Source: Struthidea cinerea (Eukaryota; Chordata; Aves; Passeriformes; Corcoracidae). From it: a DNA stretch of 64,000 nucleotides. Positions within the stretch are counted from its first letter, which is position 1. Each line of letters opens with the position of its first letter. Shown here piece after piece: positions 53,226 to 64,000 of this stretch. Location of the stretch: contig VZTI01001048.1 in NCBI GenBank assembly GCA_013397865.1, forward strand, positions 343,005 to 407,004, given 5' to 3'. The position numbers were made by a program, and so were the translations under genes. A model generated the notes under the pieces. That model was not told the DNA's origin. It was given only the letters and a program-made list of their open reading frames with translations, and ran no database searches.

Positions 53226-56200
53226 GATTTAGTTCCAGATGATTTCACACGACCTCATTTCTTGAAGTCATTAAATACATATAAAATACTACAGTGAAAC
53301 CTGCTCTTCCTAAAACCAGTGTTTTTTTCTTCTCCTTGTACAAGTAACATGGCAAAGAACTGTTACTGAAATAAATTTGAAAGCTGATACCTAAGAGCTT
53401 CTATGGCAAAAGAGAAATGCATGTGGCATGAAAAAGCCCACAATAGAAGAATAATTTTTTCCCTGATCTTTTATTTTCCAAAAGGTGTAAGAAACAGAAT
53501 AATATTTGGACAATGGTTAGATACACAGTGATGTTAAAACTGGGTGGCAATCAGCACAAGCAGGGATGATGTGGTCTTCAGCAAAGCTCAGGAGTTAACC
53601 CAGTTCTGTTCAAGCCCGTTGATGTTGATGTCCACAGTATTAGAAAACTCAGTTGTTCTGGGGTTTGGGGTCTGAGCATGAATGAAACATGAGCTACCTC
53701 TAACACTGGGACTTAACCACATACAGATTAATAGCAGCTCTAATTTGGAAGCCCCATAAGTCCTGTGGCCTCGCTGCAGCAGAGCTGAGCTGTACAGTTG
53801 TCACACAGCTGCGGGGCTGCTGAAAACCGACAGCGGAGGGTTAAGCTCAGAATGAGTCTTCAGGAGGATCCAGACAATCGTTCTGCTGATCTGCTGAATG
53901 AGGAGGATTCTCCTGGAGAACAGACTGAGCAGGATGTGTCTGAGAGCTTCAGACAGGCTCTGCACTGCACTGGTGTGTGCCCAAGTTAGTGAGGGAGCCA
54001 CTAAAAATGGTCTTGGTTATTTTAAAAATCTCAGTATATTTATCCAGTTACTTTAGAATTTAAATACATGGCTTTGGCTGGGTTTGTATCATTGTTCTGG
54101 ACACTTTTTATGAATTTTTTTTTCCCATTTTTTTACTGGAAACTCCAAAAACCAATTTCAAAGACCATGAAGGGTACTGAAAAAAACAGAATTTCAATTT
54201 AATCCTGTATATCTGTTTATGCCAGAAGGCCTCACCTATTTGTTTGATCACAGATGAGGTAATTAGTACAATTTGATCTCACTGATCAGAATTAAAAGTA
54301 CCAGTGTAATAATTCAATTTTCATGCTCTGTCATGTAGGAAAAACTTTATAATTTGTTCAGCTAAATATGAATGTAAAATAAAGAGATTTCTTGAAAGTA
54401 TCAGCAAACAGAAGTGGTAGATAAATAAAAACTTAGATAAATAAAGGCTAGATTCGGAATTATTTTCTGAATTATATTAAAATTACTCATTACTAATTTT
54501 TGACCATTTATGGGCTCTTTTAGTGTTTCTATCCTGTTCACATGTTTGTTGTTGTTGAATGCTTTTAATAATTAGCTATGGTGAAAGACACTGAACAGAC
54601 ATCAATATTACCATGGAACATATCAAGATTTTGATTTGCTATCGGTACCTGGATTCTCCAGTGGCAGCACTGGCTTTCCTCTTTCCTGCACATCCCACCT
54701 CACTGCAGACATAAGATCTGGCTGGTCCCAGCAACATGCTTCTAGGGGAGTCCTTATTAAGCACAAGGCTGTTGCCAGGATGAAGGTATTGGGGGCCCTT
54801 CCTCTTTTCTAACATGACCCTGATGCCATCAGTCAGTGCTGGAGAAATGCCAGCCCTGGAGCTGGGATTTGGCACTGCCCTCTCCTGTTCCTCCTTACCA
54901 GTGTTTCACAAGGGCTCAGGGCATGCAGAGAGAAGCAGATAACAAACCATGACCATCAGCTCATGTATCTACCATTTAAACATCTTAAATGCACACATTG
55001 AGCAGCATCAGGTTTCCTGCTGAAGAACTGGCTGGACAGAAACCAACAGTAACAAGTTGATAGAGCACCGTGGCTTTTTTCCTGAGCTGTAAAAGCAGGA
55101 GGATATAAATTTATCGTACTGCTAAATTGAGGAAAACAAGGGCATGCTTCTAGGAGCTTTCTGCTTTATTAAGTAAACATCTTCTCATTCATGTGGAAAA
55201 TTTTTTCCAATTTGGCTAAATAATTAATCACCAAAGAGTGACTGGCGATTAATGAACACTATGATGACTTTCTGAGGTGTATGTTCATCACGGCAATTTT
55301 CTTTCATCCCAGTGATTTATGCTGGTGTTACTGACAAAATGTGATGATAAAGGCTCTGTAGTGTCTGTGGTGGGGGTACACATATTCCAATGATAAAACT
55401 CTGTCCATTTTTGAACTTACAGGAGGTGAGACGGGGTCCCCACCTAACCTTGGGAAGGAGCATCTATCGCCTGGGCATCAGTGCACCAGCCTGCCAATGA
55501 GTGATTAATTTCTTATTCTCCCCAGGGCCCTACAGTAAGAGCTCTCCTTGGCCAGTGGAAAGAGCTGGTTTATTTGCAGCAAGCTAAACCACCCTGTAAA
55601 CACCCCTGCTGTAACACTCTTTTGCTCTGCTTATAGATGTAAAGAGGCTGTGAGTAAATAAGAACAGATTTCCAAAATATACTGAATCAAACACTCAGTT
55701 CTGCACTACTTAAGAAGCCAAGCTGATTGTGTTACATTTAAAACTCATTATGAGGATGGTATTTCCCTCCTGTGGATGAAACTGAGCAGAAACCTTCATG
55801 CTGTGGAGGAGCACGTGCCATGCCATGCCAGCCATTTAGAAGCACAGGAGAGGATGACAAATTCATGTAGCCTTAGTTACTGCAATCTCAAATTAGGGCA
55901 TGCAGATCCACATTGTGGTGCCCTGGAAGTAATTTGGAGATCTCACCATGAATTTTGGAGAGACCCAGAGATGCTATGCACCAGTTCCACACAAAATTCC
56001 TCCGGAAATATATACATGGGACTAGTTCATTGAGAGACATCAAAATTAGATACTCTACCACCTTTGCTGTAAAGGCAGGAGCTGGATTATAGCAAGGTCC
56101 AGCTGTAATAAATAAGGAGCACTGGGCAGTGAAGAAACATCTCTATATCACTGTGAGATAGTGCACACCACAGCTCCAGAAATCCACCTATAAAACTTCT

Positions 56201-59200
56201 CATTTGTTACCTAGATAATTCTGCTTAACACCCATTTTGTGCACTCAGCCTTTCCTATGCACTTTTATTTAATGCTTTAAAACTGGAGCTACTAACTCCA
56301 ATCAGCTCTAAGAGGGTGAGGATAAACCACCAAATTCTGCTAGGAGATAGTATACATTTTTATCATTTAAGTGATATTTTCCTCAACAGAGGCCCATTCT
56401 CATCTCATTCCCTTGTGTAATGATTTCCAGCTGATGCAGAAATACTCCAAGTCTTGTACCAGACTGTTATGGTGTGTATAAGTTGCTGTTGATTATGCTC
56501 TTGTAGACAAGAGCATTTAATACAAGTCTGAAGTTGCTGGAATCTCAAAGCACGTTGAGTCACTGCTCTGCCTTGCAGACTGTTTTAAGCACTTGGGGGG
56601 GGTTATGTTTCAGAGGAGGGACATGCACAGAGGTGAAACGTCCATTGCCAGCCTCCCTGCCAAGGTGTAAGACTGGGGTCATGAATTCTCTAAAGAGGAT
56701 ATTTTCTCTTGGACAAGTGAAAGGCTGCTGAGCCACTCAACCGAAAACATCCCTCATGGCCTCCCAATGGAAACACGGATCTCCCCATTCCTATGCTAAG
56801 TAGCCTGACACATGTCAAAGAGAAGAAAATCCCTTTCCTCGTTACCAAACCCTGTATTTCCTACCAGCATTGGATCTTGCTTCTTCTGAAACCTGCTCCC
56901 AGTTTTTCTGGAACACCACAGTCCTAAACAGTCAGTCAAGAGCTCTGGGCTTTGTCAGAGATCAGTGACTTACACCTCAAAGCACTTACTAGGATAAGCA
57001 TCTCCCAACCTTTTCCCAAAAGCAACTACTGCAACACGAACCAGCAGAATTTCTGCTGTAAGATTGCACAAGTTATCCTGTAACAAATAGAACAGATGAT
57101 AAATTGTCTTTGGCTCCTGAGGACACAAGACCCCACAGATGGGCCTGATGGGGAGAGGAGGGTTATTAACAGCCATGGCCCAAACTCTTTATATTGCAGG
57201 AGGACCCTGTGTTACCCAATCCCTCTTGCCTCTCTCTCAAGCTGGTGTATTCCAGCCCCTTTGTTTTAAACTTACAGATTTTATACTCAGATAAAAGGTG
57301 TGCTGATGAACTGACATAATTTTTGGAGACCAAGCAAAGCAGGACATGCCCAAGAATTAAGAAAAACGAAGTAATTTCAACTCTGCCAGTCCTTCCCTTT
57401 CAATGTCAAAAACTTCATTGATTAGCAATTTGAAAACAGGCATGATGTCAGCTTACAACACAGTTTCCTGGGCTCCCTTCCGAGAGCACTCCTGAGTTCT
57501 TTCTCAATTAACGTGAAAGCTGGGGAGAGTAAGCATTTTTACTGGTAAGTTAAGAAGTGCCTCCATCAAGAGTTTTATTCTAATATTGCAATAAGTACAA
57601 AATGATTAAGTTTTGAATTAAAATACTTTTTAGTCTGTTTTGTTCAGCACTAGAAAACCATCAATTCCCTTGCTTTGTGTTACTTGGTAACATTTTTCAG
57701 CCTTTTGCATCTTCTGATTTTAGGCAGATTCCTAAGAGTATCTTATAATCAGGACTGTAATCCTCCAACTTCCCTTACATCTGTCATTTGCCTGAATGGT
57801 CTTAAAAATAAAATGAGAATGATTCAAATAACAATTATGGGGGATTTTTACATTAGGCAGAGCATTTCTTCAGCATTAGAAAAAACGTGGCACAAACCAT
57901 TAGTACTTCCCTCTATGAACAAAAAAAAAAAAATATTTAAGGCAAGAAAAATGGCTATAGGTTTAATGTGCCAATGCTTTCCAGATCTTTTTGTTTCCTG
58001 GTCTTGGTTTTGTGAATGAAACTTGGCAATATCCAGGATCCCACCAAGTGTCACGCAAACATTTGAAATTCATCACCTCTCATAAAACCTGCAGATTGAA
58101 GAGACATCATCTTCAGTGTAGGAAGAACTTGGGCTCAAGTCCAGTGAGCTCAAAGAGAAGATCTGGGGTCAGTAGCATTCAAACTGATTTGAAATAAGTG
58201 AGGTTGCGGGTTTCAATATCGCCAATGCAAAAAAAGGAATCAGGCTTCAAAAGTAACCAAGCAATTGAGATGTATTTGGTTTCCTCACCTTCTCTTGGGA
58301 TGTTTTTTATTTTGCTCCCAGTTCTTGAGTCCTCAGGCTAGAATAAGGTAGTTTGGTTTTTAACTTTCCTCTGAAGTGAGGAGAGCTGGAAGTTTTCTTT
58401 CAAAAACAAAATACACACCTAAGCAAAGACCACCTGAAAACAGAGCTGATCCAGTCATCAGGCCAGTACAGAAGTAATTTCAGGGTCTACACAAACCCAC
58501 AAATATCAGGAGATTTGCAATAGCACCAGGAAAAGTGACTAGACTCTTAAACACCCTGGCCACCTGAATTTGAGATTTTGGCAATTCTCACCTGCTGGAG
58601 CTCCTCTTTAAACCAATGTAATAAATAAAGGACCAAATCCCATCTTCCACACTCAGTTGCACTCAGGGTGTAACCACAGACTTCAGAGCATAGAGGATGG
58701 GTCCTTCTGTGCACTGTGTGTGGCTGCTGCCTTGTCGGAAAAGCTTTGTGCCTTCCTCACTACCTAAGCAGGAGTTTGCAAAATCGAGCTCTTGGATCCT
58801 GCACTGGCATCAGCCTTTCTGGCTGCATATCCACCAGCTTCAATGCTCAGTTGTGATTTTGTATCCTCAGATCCAGGAGAAACCAAGGGAGCTTGATATT
58901 TGCAGAGGCAGGCTGTAACTCTGAAAGGGGACTGAAGGAAACTAGGTAACTATGAGTGTGTGAGACATTCCTGCCTGCCTGGCTCTTACTCTCCACCAAC
59001 CTGTTCCTGCCTTGGCCATCAGTGAAGCACTTCTTCATTTCATTCTTTCTCTTGCCCAGACCAGACAGAAGGGCCAACACAGTGCCTTGACCTCCATTAT
59101 CTGTCTCTTTTTATTTCTTCACCCATTTTGATTATCTTCCCTGTATTCCCCAGGTAAGCACCCTGAAGAACTCACATCAGGTATGAAGTTGTATGCCAGA

Positions 59201-62200
59201 CAAATGGAAAAGGACAGACTGAAGAGGAAAACCACAACCTTTTTTCATTTGTTATCTAATTCATTTGTCAATCTAATGTCTCTTACAACTTCTGGGTTAG
59301 CCAAGCCATAAAACAAAACAGATCCCTGGTTACAATTGTGCAGCAGATTTGTCTCTTTCTTCTGAGCTCATTGAAACAACTGCTTTCATCTCATTAGATT
59401 GCTAAAACATTTCCAACAGGACTAGATGTGTCACGTCAGAATATGACAGACAAATTTCTTTTAAGGTTTTAAAACTGGGTTGGAAGAGGAGAAGCTATGC
59501 AGTTCACTGTTGTCACTGAAAGATATTTTTACTTTTATGAGTCCCTAAAACAAGAAACAAATTAAGAACTGTCAAGGAAAAAGAAAAAACACAAACCCAA
59601 AATGTATTCCATCTTGCCTCCTAATATTGTTACTGCTTTTCTCTGAAATCTCTCTCAGTCTAATAACAAGAACCTTAAATATAAAAGAAGGAACTATGGT
59701 TGTTAAGGTTTTGGCACAATTAAAAATCCAAGAGGAAGGAAATAAATGCTGAAAACATGATTACCTTTTGCAACTACAAGCCAAAATGAACAGCCTCACT
59801 TTCCACTGTTCCCAGCTCTTATTCTTGACTGGTTCAGGGGAAATCTCCCTGTGCTGTGTCACTGCAGAATGTGGAACATGGCACCCACAGCATCCAGGGA
59901 TGCAAGAAAGCATCTGTGAAGGTGGGGAAAAAAGTTGCAGTGAGGAGAGAGCCCCCTCCTACAGCAGCCTCCACTGGGATATTCTCTGACACCCTGGCAG
60001 AAGACCCTGCCTTCCTCAGGGCAGGTAACACACTGCCCAGCTGCCATCCTGACACCCCAGAGCTGCCCCAGCAGGCAGTTTTCTACTGGTTTCACTGCAG
60101 GTTTCACTGCTGCAACAGCCCCACCAGAGCCTCCTCCCTGCTGGGGTCTGTGTGCCACATGCACGGTGCCAAATCCACCCCCACGGCCGAGTGCACTGGG
60201 GCAGGTCTGGGGAGAATGACACAACTTCATCGGGAAGGCTGCAGCTCTGTCCCCTGCACATTGAAACCCAGTTCAAATACTGCCCAGGTGCAGCCTGTCG
60301 CTGCCCTACTTTGGGTCTTAAGTCACAGAAATCCTGGAAAACAGAGCAGGAGACAAGTAAGGATGAGGATGGCTCGGCCTGACCTGGTGCTCTAGTGAGG
60401 TTGTGCCTCTGGGTTGCCAGCTCACACCACGATCAAACAGTTCCCAGACAGAAGCAGAGCTGAGTGGGGCTCTGCACTCAATGCCACAGGGCAGAAGAGC
60501 TGTGCTGGGGAGTGGGACAGACCATGAAGATGCAGTTTCCAGTCCTGTCCCCGGAAAGATGCTGCAGAGGCGAAGCAACTCCACGCAGTAAGCCCCTGTG
60601 GGGTGAAGTATTCCTGGGGGAAGGGGCTGCAAGTGTGAAATCACTACGGATTTGAGACACAGACATGCAGCAAAGAGCACTCAAGTGGGTGTTCACAACA
60701 CATAATTTCATTTCAATGGCATTTGGCATCAAATTGCTGTAAAACCTGTGGGCGGGGACTGCTTCTCACTGAAGAAGTTCATTAGATTATAAGTAATTTA
60801 GTTACGCAGAGAGCAAGTAGAACCTGGGGCTGTTTTGAGGGGCTTTTTGAAAAAGGTCAGAACAATCTATCAGCTGGCTGTTGGAACGGATGGCTGCTAG
60901 GGAGAAGATAGTAGATATTTCAAGAGAAGCACTCTACACTAGTGTATTTTTCTCCCGATTGTACATTTTCATCCTTCTCATACTTAACATAAAAACATTT
61001 TGTGAAAACTGGCACAGCACAGAAGCCTATCAACTGAGTTACTGCCAGCACTGCTGGTGAAGTGACATACAGCTGCTCTGGAGGACATGCAGGGCTGGAA
61101 GCTCCGGCATCTTGTGAAAAGGAGCCAGACCCAGCTCTCTGTGCTCAGCTACGCAGGAGACAGAAGCTGCTGCTTCTGCAAAGGCAAAATCCAAAACCAA
61201 ATTCCAAGCCCTGAGATTTTTCCTGTGTGCAGGTGAAGCCACAGGAATTCCACTCCTCTGGAATGCCACACCTATCACTAACCCCTTGTTTGGGAAGGTG
61301 AAATATTGTGCTGGCTCACCATTCAGAACGGTGGCTGCTGAGTAGGTGGCAGGACCTTGTTTTTGAAGCCGTGCCAGCTAACTCAGCCTCTCTGCATAAG
61401 CATGATTAAACTACTGAATTCCCTGGAAGCCTTGTGCTGATGGCAGTGGATGGTGTCCCCACCCGAGCAGTCCAACCCTGCTCGCCACTGGACCGTTGCA
61501 TGGATTTAAGTGTCCTGCTAAGCAGTAAGAGATGGAGATATGCTTGGTGTCCTGCTAGGCTGAGGCTTTTGATGAACAAGTACATTCACCAGAGTTTTAA
61601 GTCCCCACAAAAATATCCTAGAATAACATCAGTCTCGACTTCATGCTACAGTCCAGGTATTTCAGAAAAGAAGATTTTAAGTTCCAAATTCTGCATGTGC
61701 TTGACATTTATTTGAATATATAAGATCTAAAAAGTGTTAACATCCATTGCACTCCTACATCATTGTGAATTTACAATGAGAATTTACAGTGAGATAGGGT
61801 GGTATGAGTGAAAGATGAATTTCTCTTGTCCAGTAACTCTCACCTTCTACCTTGGATTTTAAAGCAAAGCCCCAGATTTGCTTGGTTACAGATGTTTTTT
61901 TAAGCTGAGTGAAAACAGAATCTGGTCACAGCCTGATTCTGAATGCTGTGGCACACTCTGGAGTCTCATTGGTTTGCATGGCACAACCATGCCTTTCAGA
62001 ACTGTTCCTCTGACTAGCTTGGCTCTGACCCTTCATTTTGAGGCATGGGTGAAAGTACCTGGACTGCAGGACGGGCTGTGAAAAAATACAGCAAAATTAA
62101 TCAGCCAAGGCAGAGATAGTCAAAGTGCAAGGGTTAAGGGTGTCAAAACAACCATGGTGCTAACGAAAGTATCATTCCTAGCCTGTGGTGCCACTGTTTG

Positions 62201-62795
62201 AGATGTACATTCCAGACTCCAGTTACACCTCTCTGTCATTCACCAGTACCTCTTTTTTTGCTCGATAACACCCCGCTCATCAGCTAAAAGGTATCGCCAA
62301 ATATTTCACTAAAACATCCTGACTTAAATTTACAAATCCTTATCTCCATCCTGGCTACACTCTCAAATTACTGTAATTTCTACTCCTGCTGCTGCTACCT
62401 AACATTTCAAGGATTAACTGGGCAGTGTGTAACCTCTTCTAGTCCTATGTAACAATGTCTGCTCTCTGTTCCTTTGTCTTAGCATTCTCCAATCTGTCTA
62501 TAGATTCCTGTGCTTGTTTTCAAGGCAATATCCAAGTGTGAAGCTGCTTTAGCCATTCAAGAGGATGAGATTTATTATCTAGAAGCACACCAATAATACA
62601 GTATTAAAAAAAAAAATAGCAGTCTCTTTCATCAAAATCTAATGAACATGTGATTTAATCTTTATTAAGAATTCATTAGGTTCTCAGCAAGCCTGTCTAA
62701 TGGAGCTTGACCAGGTGAAATGCTAATGCCCACATTATATTTAAATTAATTTTCAGCAATGTTAGTTTCCCCACGTTGTTCCCTGCACATCACTC
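53226..62795 (-). other. GNAO1: GNAO1 intron 2, 5' portion
   Basis: This non-coding intron sequence includes a run of 13 A at 57921-57933 and a run of 11 A at 62606-62616. The stretch 59830-60600 is relatively rich in G and C with open frames up to 179 codons on both strands; they overlap one another and show no family motif. The 43-base exon 2 was not found anywhere here. Confidence 0.65.
56495..56516. repeat. Perfect 9-bp hairpin with 4-base loop
   Basis: ATGCTCTTG (56495-56503) and CAAGAGCAT (56508-56516) pair exactly around TAGA. It is a small inverted repeat of unknown significance. Confidence 0.55.
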
Positions 62796-62880
62796 TCCCC
62801 GGCGCCCGCGGCTGCGCGGCTCTCTCCAGATGCTGCTGCCGTGCTCATAGCAACACCGCTGTCCCCACCCCAGCCTCCGC
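62796..62880. promoter_or_regulatory. Small CpG-rich patch near the terminal CpG island
   Basis: CCCCGGCGCCCGCGGCTGCG and neighbouring bases form a GC-rich knot of several CpGs about 1 kb inside the CpG island at the window edge. It may be an outlying piece of the same promoter-proximal region. No exon sequence is visible in it. Confidence 0.35.
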
Positions 62881-63026
62881 ACACTTCACTGGAGTTTCCA
62901 CACTCACGGATGCCTCCCAATTTCCAGCACTATAAGCCCATCCACCACAGCAGCTTCCTTGACGTTTTCATATCAGGTACAAAGACGCAAGCCTAGCATG
63001 CCTTACCTTGAGTCTTTTTAATGAAA

Positions 63027-63056
63027 TGTGTGTATATATATATACACACACACACA
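63027..63056. repeat. TG/TA/CA simple repeat with perfect palindrome
   Basis: TGTGTG is followed by six TA units and then (CA)n. Bases 63027-63050 are a perfect 24-base palindrome, a typical form of a decayed dinucleotide microsatellite that can extrude as a cruciform. Confidence 0.85.
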
Positions 63057-63753
63057 AAACAGGGTATATTTCAGACCTCAATATACCAATCTAGTCCAGC
63101 AAACAGGTTATTATCTTGATGTGATTTGCTTCAAAAAACAAGAACTCTGCTCTTTGGAAAACAAGAGTGATTGTACGCTAATGTGTAGACAGTGTAGTCA
63201 CTGCCTGCCCTCCTGCCTGTGGGCTCTGTGTTCGCACTCTGCTGTTGTGAGACCTACAGACTCTCCCTTTAACCAAAACCCATCGCCCGCCATTCCAGTA
63301 TGCTTCTGCAGAAGCAATTCCTAGATATTAAATAATTTATTGGTGTTCATCTGCAGTGACATGTTTCCTGATCCACCTTTTGCACACAAACAAGAGCAAA
63401 CCAACCCCACCCCACCCCAGCCCCAAATCAAACTGTGAGGTGAAAGGGGGGAAAGCCCTCTTTCAAACAGTGAAAGGGGATGCTCAGAGCCTTTACAGAA
63501 GTAGGGTACACAAACGTCGGTGGGGAAAGCCACGGACACTGCTGTGCACTGGAGGCGAGTCTCCTCACAGTGAGACCTCCCAGCCCCGCAGCGCCTTGGG
63601 AAAAGCACTGCCTCAGGCGGGGATGATGGTTTCATTGAACCCCCGAGGGGTGGACACAGCGGCCACAGAGTTGATACAGATATATCCGGGTCACCCGCTA
63701 AGCCACCCTGCCTGGAGGGGAGCTAGGCTGAAGGCCCAGATCTGCCCCCGTGG

Positions 63754-63852
63754 TGCACGCACATGCACACGCACATGCACACCCACACACACACACGCGC
63801 ACGCACACTCACATACACGCGCAATCACACTCACACGCATACTCGCACACTC
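63754..63852. repeat. Compound CA/CG-type microsatellite
   Basis: About 100 bases of alternating purine-pyrimidine sequence are rich in CA and CGCA. They include two exact copies of GCACATGCACAC (63759-63770 and 63771-63782) and a run of CA units near 63784-63796. On the GNAO1 strand it is GT/GCGT-rich. Alternating CA/CG tracts next to promoters are prone to the left-handed Z-DNA form and vary in length between individuals. Confidence 0.9.
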
Positions 63853-64000
63853 GGGGCGGCTACGGGAGCTCAAGGCAGCAGCTTGCGAGGGGCGCGGGCC
63901 CCTTTGGTTATTCCGGAGCCCCTTAGGCTTCTCTCCGGCCCCTCCGGAGGCAGCCGAGCGCGGCGCGGCCGCCGCCGGGAGGAGCCGCGCGGTGCCGAGG
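63838..64000. promoter_or_regulatory. CpG island edge, continuing past the window
   Basis: Bases 63841-64000 contain 22 CpGs, with a GC-box (GGGGCGGC at 63853-63860) and dense GCGCGG and CGCCGCC runs toward the end. The placement, upstream of exon 3 on the minus strand with exons 1 and 2 still to come, fits the inner edge of the GNAO1 promoter-region CpG island. An alternative promoter is also possible. No exon 1 or exon 2 coding sequence lies in the visible part. Confidence 0.7.

Noticed and set aside
59856..60395. 179-codon open frame on the plus strand, the longest in the window
   Set aside because: It lies in a G+C-richer stretch where stop codons are rarer, with overlapping long frames on the other strand. 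It shows no domain, no repeated motif and no splice context.
63345..63378. GTTCATCTGCAGTGACATGTTTCCTGATC region, loosely like antisense GNAO1 exon 2
   Set aside because: It shares only scattered blocks with the expected exon. The phosphate-loop codons are not present in frame and the flanks lack AG/GT splice sites.
63691..63873. 60-codon frame with alternating Cys/Val/Arg/His
   Set aside because: It is a translation of the CA/CG microsatellite, not a protein.

Overview
This is a vertebrate nuclear window, most likely from a bird. It holds the inside of one large gene, the G-protein alpha-o subunit gene GNAO1, on the minus strand. The only protein-coding sequence I can support is one 142-base exon at 15422-15563. 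It matches exon 3 of GNAO1 in length, reading phase, splice sites and translation. Several CR1 LINE pieces point to a sauropsid. Their low density in 64 kb favours a bird over a turtle, crocodile or squamate, but the species cannot be named from this sequence.

Layout, read in the direction of the gene (right to left). The right edge (63838-64000) is a CpG island that runs off the window, next to a long CA/GT microsatellite. From there to 15564 lies intron 2, at least 48.4 kb long. I searched it for the expected 43-base exon 2, which carries the phosphate-binding loop, and did not find it, so exons 1 and 2 should lie beyond base 64000. Then comes exon 3, followed by at least 15.4 kb of intron 3 running to base 1. 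I did not find exon 4.

The introns hold old transposon pieces: CR1 at 13577-13798, 23566-23850 and 52733-53225, an L3/CR1-like element at 20015-20580, and two CORE-SINE/MIR-like copies at 39395-39560 and 41395-41605. They also hold short tandem duplications, simple repeats and perfect hairpins. Two places look regulatory. One is a CpG-dense patch deep in intron 2 (39619-39936). The other is a group of UGCAUG (RBFOX-type) motifs and a hairpin just downstream of the exon 3 splice donor.

Apart from exon 3, the open reading frames of 60-180 codons show no recognisable protein, no splice context and no family motif, and I treat them as chance. I see no multi-gene system, operon, CRISPR array, RNA gene or undescribed machinery. 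The candidates worth following are intronic regulatory features of a neuronal signalling gene.
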